64,000 nucleotides of DNA from VRUE01 sp963717375. GTDB lineage: Bacteria > Actinomycetota > Thermoleophilia > Solirubrobacterales > 70-9. Positions 24,160 through 31,834 of the stretch are shown here, piece by piece (position 1 is the stretch's first letter; every line of letters begins with the position of its first letter). The stretch spans positions 496,001 through 560,000 of the forward strand of contig OY970329.1 of the NCBI GenBank assembly GCA_963717375.1. The letters are read 5' to 3'. The translations under genes and the position numbers were made by a program. Below the pieces are notes generated by a model that searched no databases, was not told the origin of the DNA, and saw only the letters and a list, made by a program, of their open reading frames with translations.

Positions 24160-24226
24160 TTGACAAGAGAGCTCGACTCTCCTACCCCACTGAACACTTG
24201 TACAATGCCGCTGAACATGCGTTCAG
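24160..24226 (+). promoter_or_regulatory. Promoter and operator region of the TetR gene
   Basis: A consensus -35 TTGACA lies at 24160-24165, with a weak -10 (TACCCC) 17 bp further on. Downstream CTGAACA occurs twice, at 24190-24196 and 24211-24217. The second copy forms a perfect inverted repeat CTGAAC-N4-GTTCAG (24211-24226), and the first continues as TGAACA-N2-TGTACA. Another repeat, GAGAG-N5-CTCTC, lies at 24167-24181. This is a typical layout for TetR autorepression, with the operator overlapping the start codon. Confidence 0.7.
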
Positions 24227-24801
24227 CCGACGCCGCCAACTCGATTGTTCAGACCGCGCTTCGCCTCTTCGGCGAGCGCGGCATCGCCGCAACCTCCTTG
24301 CGTGAGGTGGCCAAAGCGGCGCAGGTTTCACCGGCCCTCATCGTCCACCACTTCGGCGGCAAGGAGGGCCTGATCGCCGCTGTCGACGAGGACGCCCTGC
24401 TGGAGTTCGGCGCCGCGTACGGATCGGAGGAGTCGGCCTCCGGCCTCGACCTGCTGCACCAGCGGGCGGCGCAGACCGCCCGCGTCATGCGCGAGAGACC
24501 GGACGTCTGCGCCTATCTCGGCCGGGCGCTGGTCGAGGCCACCCCGGGCAGCGCCGGCCTCTTCCAGGTGATGATCGCGGGCGGCCGCAAGGAGATCGAC
24601 GTGCTCGCCGAGAGGGGTGCCCTGCGCCCGGACGCCGATCCTCTCTGGGCAACCCTGCAGCACTTCTTCCTGATCTGGGCGCCACTCAGCTTCCTGCCCC
24701 TGCTCGAGAAGGCGCTGGGCGAACCGCTGCTCGACGGCGAGTGCCTGGAGCGCTGGGTCGCGGCGAACGTGAGCCTGCTCGAGGAAGGCCTCTACCGTTG
24801 A
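24217..24801 (+). CDS. TetR-family transcriptional regulator
   Basis: 194 residues from ATG 24217 (ATG 24205 is an alternative). The N-terminal DNA-binding domain is clear: IVQTALRLFGERG, TSLREVAKAAQVS and HHFGGKEGLI. The C-terminal ligand domain has WATLQHFFLIWAPLSFLPLL, a hydrophobic pocket helix. No Shine-Dalgarno precedes the start, so translation may be nearly leaderless. It overlaps the SRPBCC gene by 4 bp, so the two form an operon and the regulator probably controls it. Ligand unknown. Confidence 0.92.
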   Translation: MRSADAANSIVQTALRLFGERGIAATSLREVAKAAQVSPALIVHHFGGKEGLIAAVDEDALLEFGAAYGSEESASGLDLLHQRAAQTARVMRERPDVCAYLGRALVEATPGSAGLFQVMIAGGRKEIDVLAERGALRPDADPLWATLQHFFLIWAPLSFLPLLEKALGEPLLDGECLERWVAANVSLLEEGLYR

Positions 24802-25232
24802 GCCCCTGGCAGACCGAGAGCTCGCTGGAAACCGATCTCGAGCCGGCCCGCGTCTGGCGCGACGCCTACGCCGACGCCGGCGCCTGGCCAAAGTGGAACG
24901 CCGAAATCAAGCGAGCCAGCCTCGACCGGCCGCTCGCCCTCGGCGCCGTCGCGCGCATCGTCTTTCGCACCGGGCTGCGCCTGCGCTTCGAGGTCGTCGA
25001 GTACGACAAGGGCCGGCTCTTCACCGACGAGTCGCGCCTGCCCGGCGCCCGGATGGGACACCGGCATCTGGTCGAGCCGGCCACCGGGGGCGGCTGCCGG
25101 CTGACCAACACGATCTACATAGAGGGACCACTGGCCTTCTTTTGGCGCCGCGTCCTCGGCCCCGCCGCGGCTCGCTCGCTGCCCGGGGCCCAGAACGCGA
25201 TCGTCAGCCTGGCGCGTGAGCCCGGCCCCTAG
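24798..25232 (+). CDS. SRPBCC-fold protein (polyketide cyclase/dehydrase-like)
   Basis: 144 residues from a TTG start at 24798 that overlaps the TetR stop (TTGA). The features are an early W...DAGAWPKWN segment, a beta-rich middle (VARIVFRTGLRLRFEVVEY) and a terminal helix (LPGAQNAIVSLA), as in START/Bet v1-like ligand-binding proteins. It probably binds or processes a hydrophobic small molecule. No catalytic residues can be assigned. Its coupling to the TetR gene suggests regulation by the same ligand. Confidence 0.75.
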   Translation: MSPWQTESSLETDLEPARVWRDAYADAGAWPKWNAEIKRASLDRPLALGAVARIVFRTGLRLRFEVVEYDKGRLFTDESRLPGARMGHRHLVEPATGGGCRLTNTIYIEGPLAFFWRRVLGPAAARSLPGAQNAIVSLAREPGP

Positions 25233-25242
25233 ACTGCCCGCC

Positions 25243-25722
25243 ATGCCCAACATCGAGCGGCCGGAGTTTGAGGAAGGGGAGCGACCCGAAGGGTTCCGCT
25301 CGCGCCGCGCCCGCATCGGCTATGAGCTCGGCACCGAGCTGGTCGGCGCCAGCCTCTGGGAGCTGCCCCCCGGCGAGGCGGCCTATCCGTACCACTTCCA
25401 CTACGCGGACGAGGAGCTGGTGATCGTTCTCTCCGGCCGCCCCACCGTGCGCACGCCGGAGGGGACGCGCGAGCTCGAGCAGGGCGAGGCGATTGCCTTC
25501 CCGGTCGGCGAGGAGGGGGCACACCAGGTCCTCAACCAAAGCGAGGAGCCGGTCACCTTTCTGGCGATATCCAGCAACGGCCGTCCCGACATCGTCGTCT
25601 ACCCGGACTCGGACAAGATCGGGGTCGGCGAGCGCCTGCCCAAGGGCGGCGGCCTGCGCGGCTTCTTCCCGCGGGCGGAGGGCGTCAGCTACTGGACCGG
25701 CGAGAAGCCGCCGGGCGACTGA
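25243..25722 (+). CDS. Cupin-domain protein
   Basis: 159 residues. A single conserved beta-barrel: YPYHFHYADEELVIVLSG is the first cupin motif (His, His, Glu metal ligands) and GEEGAHQVLNQS the second (His). It begins 11 bp after the SRPBCC gene and is probably co-transcribed. The C-terminal 50 residues (KGGGLRGFFPRAEGVSYW) follow the barrel. Metal-dependent enzyme or ligand sensor; substrate not predictable. Confidence 0.85.
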   Translation: MPNIERPEFEEGERPEGFRSRRARIGYELGTELVGASLWELPPGEAAYPYHFHYADEELVIVLSGRPTVRTPEGTRELEQGEAIAFPVGEEGAHQVLNQSEEPVTFLAISSNGRPDIVVYPDSDKIGVGERLPKGGGLRGFFPRAEGVSYWTGEKPPGD

Positions 25723-25748
25723 CGAGGTTCAGAGGTTCAGCGGGCTGC

Positions 25749-27290
25749 CTAGCCGCCGAGGCGGTAGGCGACGATCTGGGCTTTCTGCCCTTCCACTGCC
25801 GCCACCCCGGCCGGGGCGATCAGCATGTCGCCGGAGACAGCGACGCCGCTGTTGGTGCCAGCCGGCAGTTTTTCCCGCCAGACGACGGTGCCGTTGCTCG
25901 CGTCGAAGGCGCTGACGGTGCCGTCGTAGGTCGTGGTGAAAACGATGTCGTTGACCGAGGTCGCCGATCCGAAGACCGGGGTGGCCGTCTTCTGCTTCCA
26001 CTTGATCTTGCCGGTCGCCAGATCGAGCGCGACCAGTTCGCCGTTCCCCGGACCGCCTTCGGACTTTTCGGTCTGGCTGTTGATGGTCAGGGAGCTGTTG
26101 ACGACCGGGGCGAAAACGTATTTCCCATCGGTCGACATCGGTGCGATCACGCCGCCGAGTGAGCCAGGGAGAATCGTCACCGGCAACTTCGGCTCCTTAC
26201 CTTCCATCGCTTCCTTGCCGATGTCGTCGTGCCCGTTGTGCATTCCGACCGGGGTTTTCCAGAGCAGCTTGCCGTTGTTGGCGTCCACCGCGACGACTAT
26301 GCCCGACTTGCCAGCGCCGACCACCATTTCCTTGCCACCGACCGTGACCAGGATCGGCGGATCCTGCAGGTCCCAATCGTTGACGTCATGCGGCGTCGCT
26401 TGGTAGTACCAGTCCATCTTGCCCGTCTTCGCGTTGAGCTTGACGAGCGAGTCTGTGTAGAGGTTCGGGCCGGGCCGGCTCGATCCCCAGGGGTATTTTT
26501 CCGTTCCCGGGATCGGGCCCGGATTGCCGACGGCGATGTACATCGAGCCTTTTTTGTCGAAGGCCGGCGGGTACCAGAGCCCGCCACCCGAGTTGATGTT
26601 GACGCTCTTCGAGGACCAGAGGTCGTCGGGGACGGTGTTGAACTTCCAGACTTTTTTGCCAGTTTTCGCGTCCAGCGCCCAGACGATTCCGACCCCGTCA
26701 CCGCCGTAGAATTCTTCGACGTTGACCGGCACGGTCGAGACGTAGACGAGGCCGTCGTGGTAGCCCGGCGCCATGTCGATTCCCTCTTTGCCGTTGCGCG
26801 CCAGTTCGACCGACCAGACCTCCTTGCCCGTTTTCTGATCGAGCGCGAAGGCTTCAATCGGGGTCGCGCCGAAGACCAGCCCGTTGGCAACGACGACTCC
26901 GTTGGGGCCGTGGTCGGGCTGTTCGAACGGCGTCGTCCAGAGGACTTCGCCGGTTTCAACGTCGATCGCCTGCACGTTTGAGGCGAGGTCCTGCGAGTAC
27001 ATGACCCCCTTGCTGATGATCGGCGAGGAGGCGTAGCTGCCGAAGGCGCTCGTCGCGGTGATCGGCAGGGTCCAGGCCTGTTCGAGTTGGCCCACCGACG
27101 AGCTGTCGATCGGCCCGCCGACCTGGCGGGTGTTCGAGGTATCCGCGTTGGGATAGCCCGAGCCGGTGAAGTTGGGGCCGGAGCTCGAGGAGGATGACGA
27201 CCCGCAGCCAGCCAGGATCGCAACCATTGCCAGACCGGCGATCCCCATAGCCAGCCAGGCAGACTTCGACACCCCCCTCAGCCTGTCCAT
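25749..27290 (-). CDS. Lipoprotein with PQQ-type beta-propeller
   Basis: 513 residues. The N-terminus is a lipoprotein signal: hydrophobic run then LAGC, with a poly-Ser linker behind the lipidated Cys. The rest is a repeated beta-propeller with tryptophan-docking repeats (AIDVETGEVLWTTP, ALDQKTGKEVWSV, ALDAKTGKKVWKF, ALDLATGKIKWKQ, AFDASNGTVVWRE). HDVNDWDLQDPPIL resembles the PQQ-site region of quinoprotein alcohol dehydrogenases. No heme-binding CxxCH is visible. It is probably membrane-anchored outside the cytoplasm. It has its own promoter, so it need not belong to the operon upstream. Whether it binds PQQ is uncertain. Confidence 0.85.
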   Translation of the reverse strand: MDRLRGVSKSAWLAMGIAGLAMVAILAGCGSSSSSSSGPNFTGSGYPNADTSNTRQVGGPIDSSSVGQLEQAWTLPITATSAFGSYASSPIISKGVMYSQDLASNVQAIDVETGEVLWTTPFEQPDHGPNGVVVANGLVFGATPIEAFALDQKTGKEVWSVELARNGKEGIDMAPGYHDGLVYVSTVPVNVEEFYGGDGVGIVWALDAKTGKKVWKFNTVPDDLWSSKSVNINSGGGLWYPPAFDKKGSMYIAVGNPGPIPGTEKYPWGSSRPGPNLYTDSLVKLNAKTGKMDWYYQATPHDVNDWDLQDPPILVTVGGKEMVVGAGKSGIVVAVDANNGKLLWKTPVGMHNGHDDIGKEAMEGKEPKLPVTILPGSLGGVIAPMSTDGKYVFAPVVNSSLTINSQTEKSEGGPGNGELVALDLATGKIKWKQKTATPVFGSATSVNDIVFTTTYDGTVSAFDASNGTVVWREKLPAGTNSGVAVSGDMLIAPAGVAAVEGQKAQIVAYRLGG

Positions 27291-27296
27291 TGCGCG

Positions 27297-27325
27297 ACCT
27301 TAAGTGATTGGTATATCTCTGTCAA
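27297..27325 (-). promoter_or_regulatory. Near-consensus promoter of the beta-propeller lipoprotein, probably leaderless
   Basis: On the minus strand, -35 TTGACA (27320-27325), a 17-bp spacer and -10 TAAGGT (27297-27302). The ATG at 27290 begins 6 bp after the -10, where transcription should start, so the mRNA is likely leaderless. Confidence 0.75.
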
Positions 27326-27342
27326 GTAATAGAAACGCACGG

Positions 27343-28692
27343 TCAAGGAAGCAGCCTTTCGGCCTCTGAAGAGCCCCGCTCGGAACCCTCGGTGGAGCTG
27401 CCGTCGCGCTGCAGAAACGGCTGCAAGACGCGGTTGGAGAGCAGCCCGAGGGCGCCCAAATTGGCGAAGCCCGGCCCCTGGCTCAGGCCCGCCAGGCCGG
27501 GGACCTGAAGGCGGGGGCGCATGCCGGTCAACTCGAGGTGGCGCCCGATCGGCGCTTCGGTCCCGGCGGGTTGGTCCCAGAGTGGCCCGACGCGCCGCTC
27601 GATCTGCTCCCGCACCGGCTCCGGGAAGAGCGTTCGCAGCTGCGCCAGCAGGTCGAAGCCGGTGCAGTTGGCGACGTAGTCGTGCTCGCGGCTAACCGTG
27701 CCTTCGGGTGACTCATACTCGAGCCGCACGCCCTCGCCGTCCGCGGCGGCGCCGACATCGGTGACGCGGCCGGTGGCGAAGCCACAGCGGTCGTCGTAGG
27801 CAATCGCCGCCAGGCTCGGCGGGTCGAAGACGCCGCGGTCGGAGTGCTTGACGAAGTCGCGCCGGGTCTGCAGGTCCAGCGAGCCCCATTCGACCGTGTC
27901 GGGGTTGGAGAAGACGCGGTTCTCGAGGAAGCTCTCGCCGCGGCTCATCGGCAGCATCGGCGTGTAGATCGTGAAGCGGCAGCGGGGCCGCAGGCCGCGC
28001 AGGAACATCGTCGCGCTCAGCGCGCTCTCCCCTCCGCCGACGATCGCGATGTCGCACTCGCGATCGGCCGGAATGCGGGGGAACTCGTCGCGGCGGCTGT
28101 CGCAGTGAAAGACGCGCGAGGCCACCGCCGGCTCATGCGGGAAGGAACGGTGGATGCCAGGGCCTGTTAGGACCAGGGCGCCGCCGCTGTGCCGCGACGC
28201 CCCCTCCTCCCCTTCGGCCTCGACCAGCCAGCGCTCGCCATCTGAGTCAAGCGTCACCTGGTTGACCCGCGCGCGCAGGTGCTCGACCCCCTCGGTGGCG
28301 CGTGAAAGCACCCAGGTCAGGTACTCGCCGTAGTCGCGGTGGCGCACCGGCGGCGAGCCGGCGTCGACCCAGCGGGCGTAGCGGCGCTTGCTGATCATGT
28401 GCTGCTGCCAGGTGAACTGGGCCAGCGAGGCGTCGATCGCCTCGCCCGCCTCGCCGAACTCGACGTGGCTCTGGTACGGGAAGCCGACGTCCTTGATCGG
28501 CGTCACCGCCAGCGGCTCCTCGCCCGAGGTCATCCCGTTGCGGCCCTTCCAGGAAGCGGCGACCTCGGTTCCCTCGATCACCAGGATCGAGAGCTCGGCG
28601 AGGCCGAGGCTGTTGAAGATGTGGACCTTGGTCGAGATCCCGGCGGCCTTCGCCCCCGCCCCGACGACGATCAGGTCATACCCAGCGCTCAT
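27343..28692 (-). CDS. MbtG-like flavin N-monooxygenase (lysine/ornithine N-hydroxylase family)
   Basis: 449 residues. The FAD-binding loop is GAGAKAAG (11-18) and the NADPH-binding loop GGGESA; the C-terminal segment SQGPGFANLGALGLLSNRVL matches the end of the mycobactin lysine N-oxygenase MbtG. Conserved inner segments KDVGFPYQS, RGESFLEN and SDRGVF also agree. Family members hydroxylate a side-chain amine of lysine, ornithine or a diamine. It is the last gene of the aminodeoxychorismate operon, overlapping the P450 gene by 4 bp. The substrate could be an amino acid, or the aryl/alkyl amine made in the pathway. Confidence 0.85.
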   Translation of the reverse strand: MSAGYDLIVVGAGAKAAGISTKVHIFNSLGLAELSILVIEGTEVAASWKGRNGMTSGEEPLAVTPIKDVGFPYQSHVEFGEAGEAIDASLAQFTWQQHMISKRRYARWVDAGSPPVRHRDYGEYLTWVLSRATEGVEHLRARVNQVTLDSDGERWLVEAEGEEGASRHSGGALVLTGPGIHRSFPHEPAVASRVFHCDSRRDEFPRIPADRECDIAIVGGGESALSATMFLRGLRPRCRFTIYTPMLPMSRGESFLENRVFSNPDTVEWGSLDLQTRRDFVKHSDRGVFDPPSLAAIAYDDRCGFATGRVTDVGAAADGEGVRLEYESPEGTVSREHDYVANCTGFDLLAQLRTLFPEPVREQIERRVGPLWDQPAGTEAPIGRHLELTGMRPRLQVPGLAGLSQGPGFANLGALGLLSNRVLQPFLQRDGSSTEGSERGSSEAERLLP

Positions 28693-29996
28693 GCGTAGGC
28701 CGGGGTCCGGGGCTTGGCGACGACGAGGCCGTGCTGGGCGGGGCTGAAGGCGATCGCGGCCCTCGCCACTCGCTCCGATCCAGAGCCGACCGGCTTCAGC
28801 TCGACCTCCTCGAGCACGGTGCGGACCACGCGCTTCATCTCCTGTTCGGCGTAGCTGGCGGCGAGGCAGCGGCGGGCGCCGCCGCCGAAGGGGATCCAGG
28901 TCGGCACCGCCGCGCGCCGCTCGAGGAAGCGCTCGGGGATGAAGCTGCCCGGGTCCTCGTAGATCTCGGCGCTGTTGTGGATCAGGTAGACGCAGGGGGC
29001 GACCAGCGTGCCGCCGGGCAGGTCGTAGCCACCCAGAGTCGCCGGCCTCAGCAGGCGGCGCACGACGACCGAGACCGGCGGCCGCAGCCGCAGCGTCTCC
29101 TTGATCACCGCGTCCAGGTATTCATCGCCCTCGCCGGCGAGGATTTCCCCCTGCAGGCGGGCCAGCTTCTCGGGATGGCGCAGCAGCCGCTCGAAGACCC
29201 AGGCGAGCGAGCTCGAGGTGGGGCCGTCGGTCAGCAGGGTGAGAAGTTCGTCGCGCAGCTCCTTCTCGCTTAGCGGCGAGCCGTCCTCGTTGCGCGCCTC
29301 GATCAGGATCGAGACCGCGTCCCGGCGCCCCTCATCGCCTTCGGCGCGCCGCCGGTGGACCTCGGCGAGCACCTCCTCCTCGACCGGCGCCATCGCCTCC
29401 CGCCAGCCGCGGCTGCGTTCGAGCCAGCGCGGGCCGAAGAGGGCGAGCTTGCGCAGGCGGCCTTCGTCATTGACCGTCTCGGTCAAGTTGGTGAGCAGCG
29501 CCCGCAGCCGGTCGAGGCGGCCGTCGTCGTCGCCGAAGACGGCCCGCATCACGACCTCCTGGGTCAGTGCCTGCATCCGCGGCCAGAGTCGGAAGGGCTC
29601 CTCAACCGGCCAGGCGCGCACTTCACGCCGCGCCAGTTCGGTCATCACCTCGGCGTCCTCACGCATCCGCTCGCCGTGGAAGCGGGGCAGCATCAGCTTG
29701 CGGCGGGCCATGTGCTCGGGCTCCTCGCTCAGCATCACCGAGTGCGCCCCCAGCACCGGTCGCAGCGCCAGGTTCGGCACCCCCACGCCGAGGTCGTTCG
29801 TGTCGGCGGAGAAAACGCGTTTGACGTCCTCGGGGTCGGAGAGCAGGACCCAGGTACCGAGGTGGCGCAGGCGCAGGGTGAAGGTGGCGCCGTAGCGCGC
29901 CCGGCACTGCTCGAGGAAAGGCAGCGGCTCGCGCGACCAGCGCCTCGATTGCAACAGCCTCGGGGCGCGGGGGCCGGGCGGCAGCTTCGCGCTCAC
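28689..29996 (-). CDS. Cytochrome P450 with atypical I-helix
   Basis: 435 residues. The heme loop FGGGARRC has Cys377; the K-helix ExxR is Glu300/Arg303 (KETLRLRP); the PERF-like segment FIPERFLERR is present. In the I-helix the usual A/G-G-x-E/D-T is D257-G-P-T-S261, so the conserved acid-alcohol pair for O2 protonation is absent. Such enzymes may use another proton path, or catalyse dehydration or isomerisation. GTG start, 4-bp overlap with the chorismate mutase gene. No redox partner gene is adjacent. Confidence 0.93.
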   Translation of the reverse strand: MSAKLPPGPRAPRLLQSRRWSREPLPFLEQCRARYGATFTLRLRHLGTWVLLSDPEDVKRVFSADTNDLGVGVPNLALRPVLGAHSVMLSEEPEHMARRKLMLPRFHGERMREDAEVMTELARREVRAWPVEEPFRLWPRMQALTQEVVMRAVFGDDDGRLDRLRALLTNLTETVNDEGRLRKLALFGPRWLERSRGWREAMAPVEEEVLAEVHRRRAEGDEGRRDAVSILIEARNEDGSPLSEKELRDELLTLLTDGPTSSSLAWVFERLLRHPEKLARLQGEILAGEGDEYLDAVIKETLRLRPPVSVVVRRLLRPATLGGYDLPGGTLVAPCVYLIHNSAEIYEDPGSFIPERFLERRAAVPTWIPFGGGARRCLAASYAEQEMKRVVRTVLEEVELKPVGSGSERVARAAIAFSPAQHGLVVAKPRTPAYA

Positions 29997-30298
29997 GCCT
30001 CGCTCCCCTTGGCGGCCGCTCCCTCCATCAGCTCGTCCTCGAGCTTGCAGGTCGCGCCGATCAGCAGCTCGAAGAGCTCGGCGGTGAAGTCCTCCGGCAG
30101 GTCGACGTCGGCGCCGCGGGCGAGGTAGCGCGCCCGCACCTCGGCGACGCGCTCGGGCTGCATCATCGGGATCCCCCGCTCGCTCTTGTAGCGGGCGACT
30201 TCGCGGCAGATCTCGAAGCGCTCGCCAAGCAGCCGCGCGATCTCCTCATCGATCGGATCCAACCGCCGGCGAAAGGGCTCGAGCCCGTTGTCGCTCAC
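29993..30298 (-). CDS. AroQ-type chorismate mutase, PapB-like (4-amino-4-deoxychorismate mutase candidate)
   Basis: 101 residues, one AroQ helical domain. The key pattern is visible: RRRLDPIDEEIARLLGERFE, then YKSERGIPMMQPERVAEVRARY. The GIPM-QPxRV pattern is typical of the small mutases in secondary metabolism. The operon contains an aminodeoxychorismate synthase, so the likely substrate is 4-amino-4-deoxychorismate, giving 4-amino-4-deoxyprephenate, as PapB does in p-aminophenylalanine pathways. A PapC-type dehydrogenase is not in the window. GTG start. Substrate preference is inferred from context. Confidence 0.85.
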   Translation of the reverse strand: MSDNGLEPFRRRLDPIDEEIARLLGERFEICREVARYKSERGIPMMQPERVAEVRARYLARGADVDLPEDFTAELFELLIGATCKLEDELMEGAAAKGSEA

Positions 30299-30306
30299 AA
30301 CCGCCC

Positions 30307-30355
30307 CTTCCGGTGCGCTTTATCCACGTATATCGGGGGAAAGGCGCACCGGAAG
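30307..30355 (-). promoter_or_regulatory. Intercistronic 12-bp hairpin
   Basis: CTTCCGGTGCGC (30307-30318) pairs perfectly with GCGCACCGGAAG (30344-30355), with a 25-nt A/T-rich loop. It fills the only real gap (58 bp) in the operon, between the HDAC-like and chorismate mutase genes. No U-tract follows, so it is more likely a processing, attenuation or protein-binding element than a simple terminator. Confidence 0.7.
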
Positions 30356-30356
30356 C

Positions 30357-31322
30357 TCATTGCGCCGGTCCCTCGAGCAGGCCGCTGACGAAGGCGAAGC
30401 TGCACTCCGCCAGTGACTCAAGCGCGTAGCCGCCCTCCTGAATCACGCAGACCGGCAGCCCGGCGCCGGCGAGCAGGCGGCCGATCTCGGTGAAGATCTC
30501 CGGCTCAAATCCCCAGGAGCCGTGCGGGTCACCGGCGACGATGTCGTAGCCGAGCGAGACGACCAGCGCCGCCGAGGACTGGGCCAGGGCCTCGACCGAG
30601 ACCGCAACGGCATCGAGATAGGTGACCGAATCCGGGCTGCCGGTGAACTCGACCACGACTTCGCGCTCGCTGCTGGGCGCCACGGTGCCGGCGGCGACAT
30701 TGGTCACCGGCGAGGCGTGCAGCGAGTGCAGGCTGGTGTCGGCCATTGTCTCGACGATCGCCGCCGTGCCGTTGGGGTAGTGCAGGTCGATGTCGAGGAT
30801 CCCGACCGGGCGCACCCCCGCCTGGTGCAGGGTCTGCACTGCCGCGGCTGCCGTGTTGAGGTAGCAGTAGCCGGCGAACCAACCCGGCCCGGCGTGGTGC
30901 CCGGGCGGGCGGCAGAGCGCGTAGGTGAAAGGGGCGCCGGCGGCGAGCCGTTCCGCGGCGGTCATCGCCGTCCGCACCCCCTCTCGCGCAGCCTCGACCA
31001 GGCCGGCGCAAACCGGTATGTCGGGGGGCAGCCCCGGCGGCGTCAGCTCCGGCATCACCACCGGCTCGTCGGAGACCTCGCCCAGCGCTTCCAGGTAATC
31101 GGGCTCGTGCAGGACGCTCAGCGTCTGCTCGACGTCTTCGCTATCGGTATCGGCGCCGGCCGCGCGCACGCCGGCATGACGCAGCATTCCCCGGCGCAGC
31201 TCCTCCATGCGGCGGTTGTCGTCGACCCCGGGGAGGATCCGGCCACCTTCAAGGATCCAGTGGGCCGAGTCACCCTCGCCGTCGCCGGCGCGCTGCTCGA
31301 CCAGCAGCAGCTCGGCGCTCAT
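30357..31322 (-). CDS. HDAC-like / acetylpolyamine amidohydrolase family protein
   Basis: 321 residues. Arginase/deacetylase-fold zinc enzyme: CRPPGHHAG gives the His-His catalytic dyad, DIDLHYPNGT the Asp and His zinc ligands, LGYDIVAGDPHG the third ligand Asp, and QEGGY the C-terminal loop. The family removes acyl groups from lysine or polyamine nitrogen. ATG 31322 overlaps the GNAT stop by 4 bp (ATGA); a longer frame upstream is a shadow of the GNAT gene. In this operon it could remove an N-acyl protecting group from an intermediate, perhaps one added by the adjacent GNAT. That pairing is inference. Confidence 0.9.
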   Translation of the reverse strand: MSAELLLVEQRAGDGEGDSAHWILEGGRILPGVDDNRRMEELRRGMLRHAGVRAAGADTDSEDVEQTLSVLHEPDYLEALGEVSDEPVVMPELTPPGLPPDIPVCAGLVEAAREGVRTAMTAAERLAAGAPFTYALCRPPGHHAGPGWFAGYCYLNTAAAAVQTLHQAGVRPVGILDIDLHYPNGTAAIVETMADTSLHSLHASPVTNVAAGTVAPSSEREVVVEFTGSPDSVTYLDAVAVSVEALAQSSAALVVSLGYDIVAGDPHGSWGFEPEIFTEIGRLLAGAGLPVCVIQEGGYALESLAECSFAFVSGLLEGPAQ

Positions 31323-31834
31323 AGCTTCCTCCGCATCCGCGGGCCCAGCGGCGCGAAGCCGTTGGCGAGGTAGAACGCCTCGGTCGCGCCGAGGTTCTCG
31401 AAGCTCTCGCGCGGCAGCCCGACCTCGACCCTCCTTGCCCCCTCCTCCCGGGCCAGCTCGAAGAACGCCGCCAGCAGCTCGCGGCCGACCGCCCGGCTGC
31501 GCCAGTCCGGATGGACCCAGAGGTCCTGGATCGTCCCGTAGCGCCCGGGGATGTGGATCGCGTGCTGCCAGCTGGCGGCGAGGACCCCGACTATGCCGTC
31601 CTCGCCCCCCGCCTCCGCCACCAGCAGGGCACCCGCCCCCCGATCCCTGGCCAGCTCCCGCGCCGCGTCCACCAACTCCCCAGCCGGCGGACCCGCACCG
31701 CTCAGCTCGAACAACAGCTCCGAGACCGCGACGGCGATTTCCGGAGCGTCGAGAACCAGCGCCCGCCGCACTCGCAGTCCCGGGTATGGCGCGCGGTGGG
31801 CAGCCCCGGCCTCGCTTGCGGCCGCCTCGCTCAC
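31319..31834 (-). CDS. GNAT-family acyltransferase
   Basis: 171 residues. The acetyl-CoA-binding core is visible: TIQDLWVHPDWRSRAVGREL (motif A) followed by EGARRVEVGLPRE and ATEAFYLANGFAPLG (motif B). GTG start overlapping the aminodeoxychorismate synthase stop by 4 bp. It may N-acetylate an amine intermediate. The GNAT fold is also used by aminoacyl-tRNA-dependent transferases, and an aminoacyl-tRNA synthetase homologue is in the operon, so an aminoacyl-tRNA donor is conceivable; the motif A favours a CoA donor. Confidence 0.88.
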   Translation of the reverse strand: MSEAAASEAGAAHRAPYPGLRVRRALVLDAPEIAVAVSELLFELSGAGPPAGELVDAARELARDRGAGALLVAEAGGEDGIVGVLAASWQHAIHIPGRYGTIQDLWVHPDWRSRAVGRELLAAFFELAREEGARRVEVGLPRESFENLGATEAFYLANGFAPLGPRMRRKL

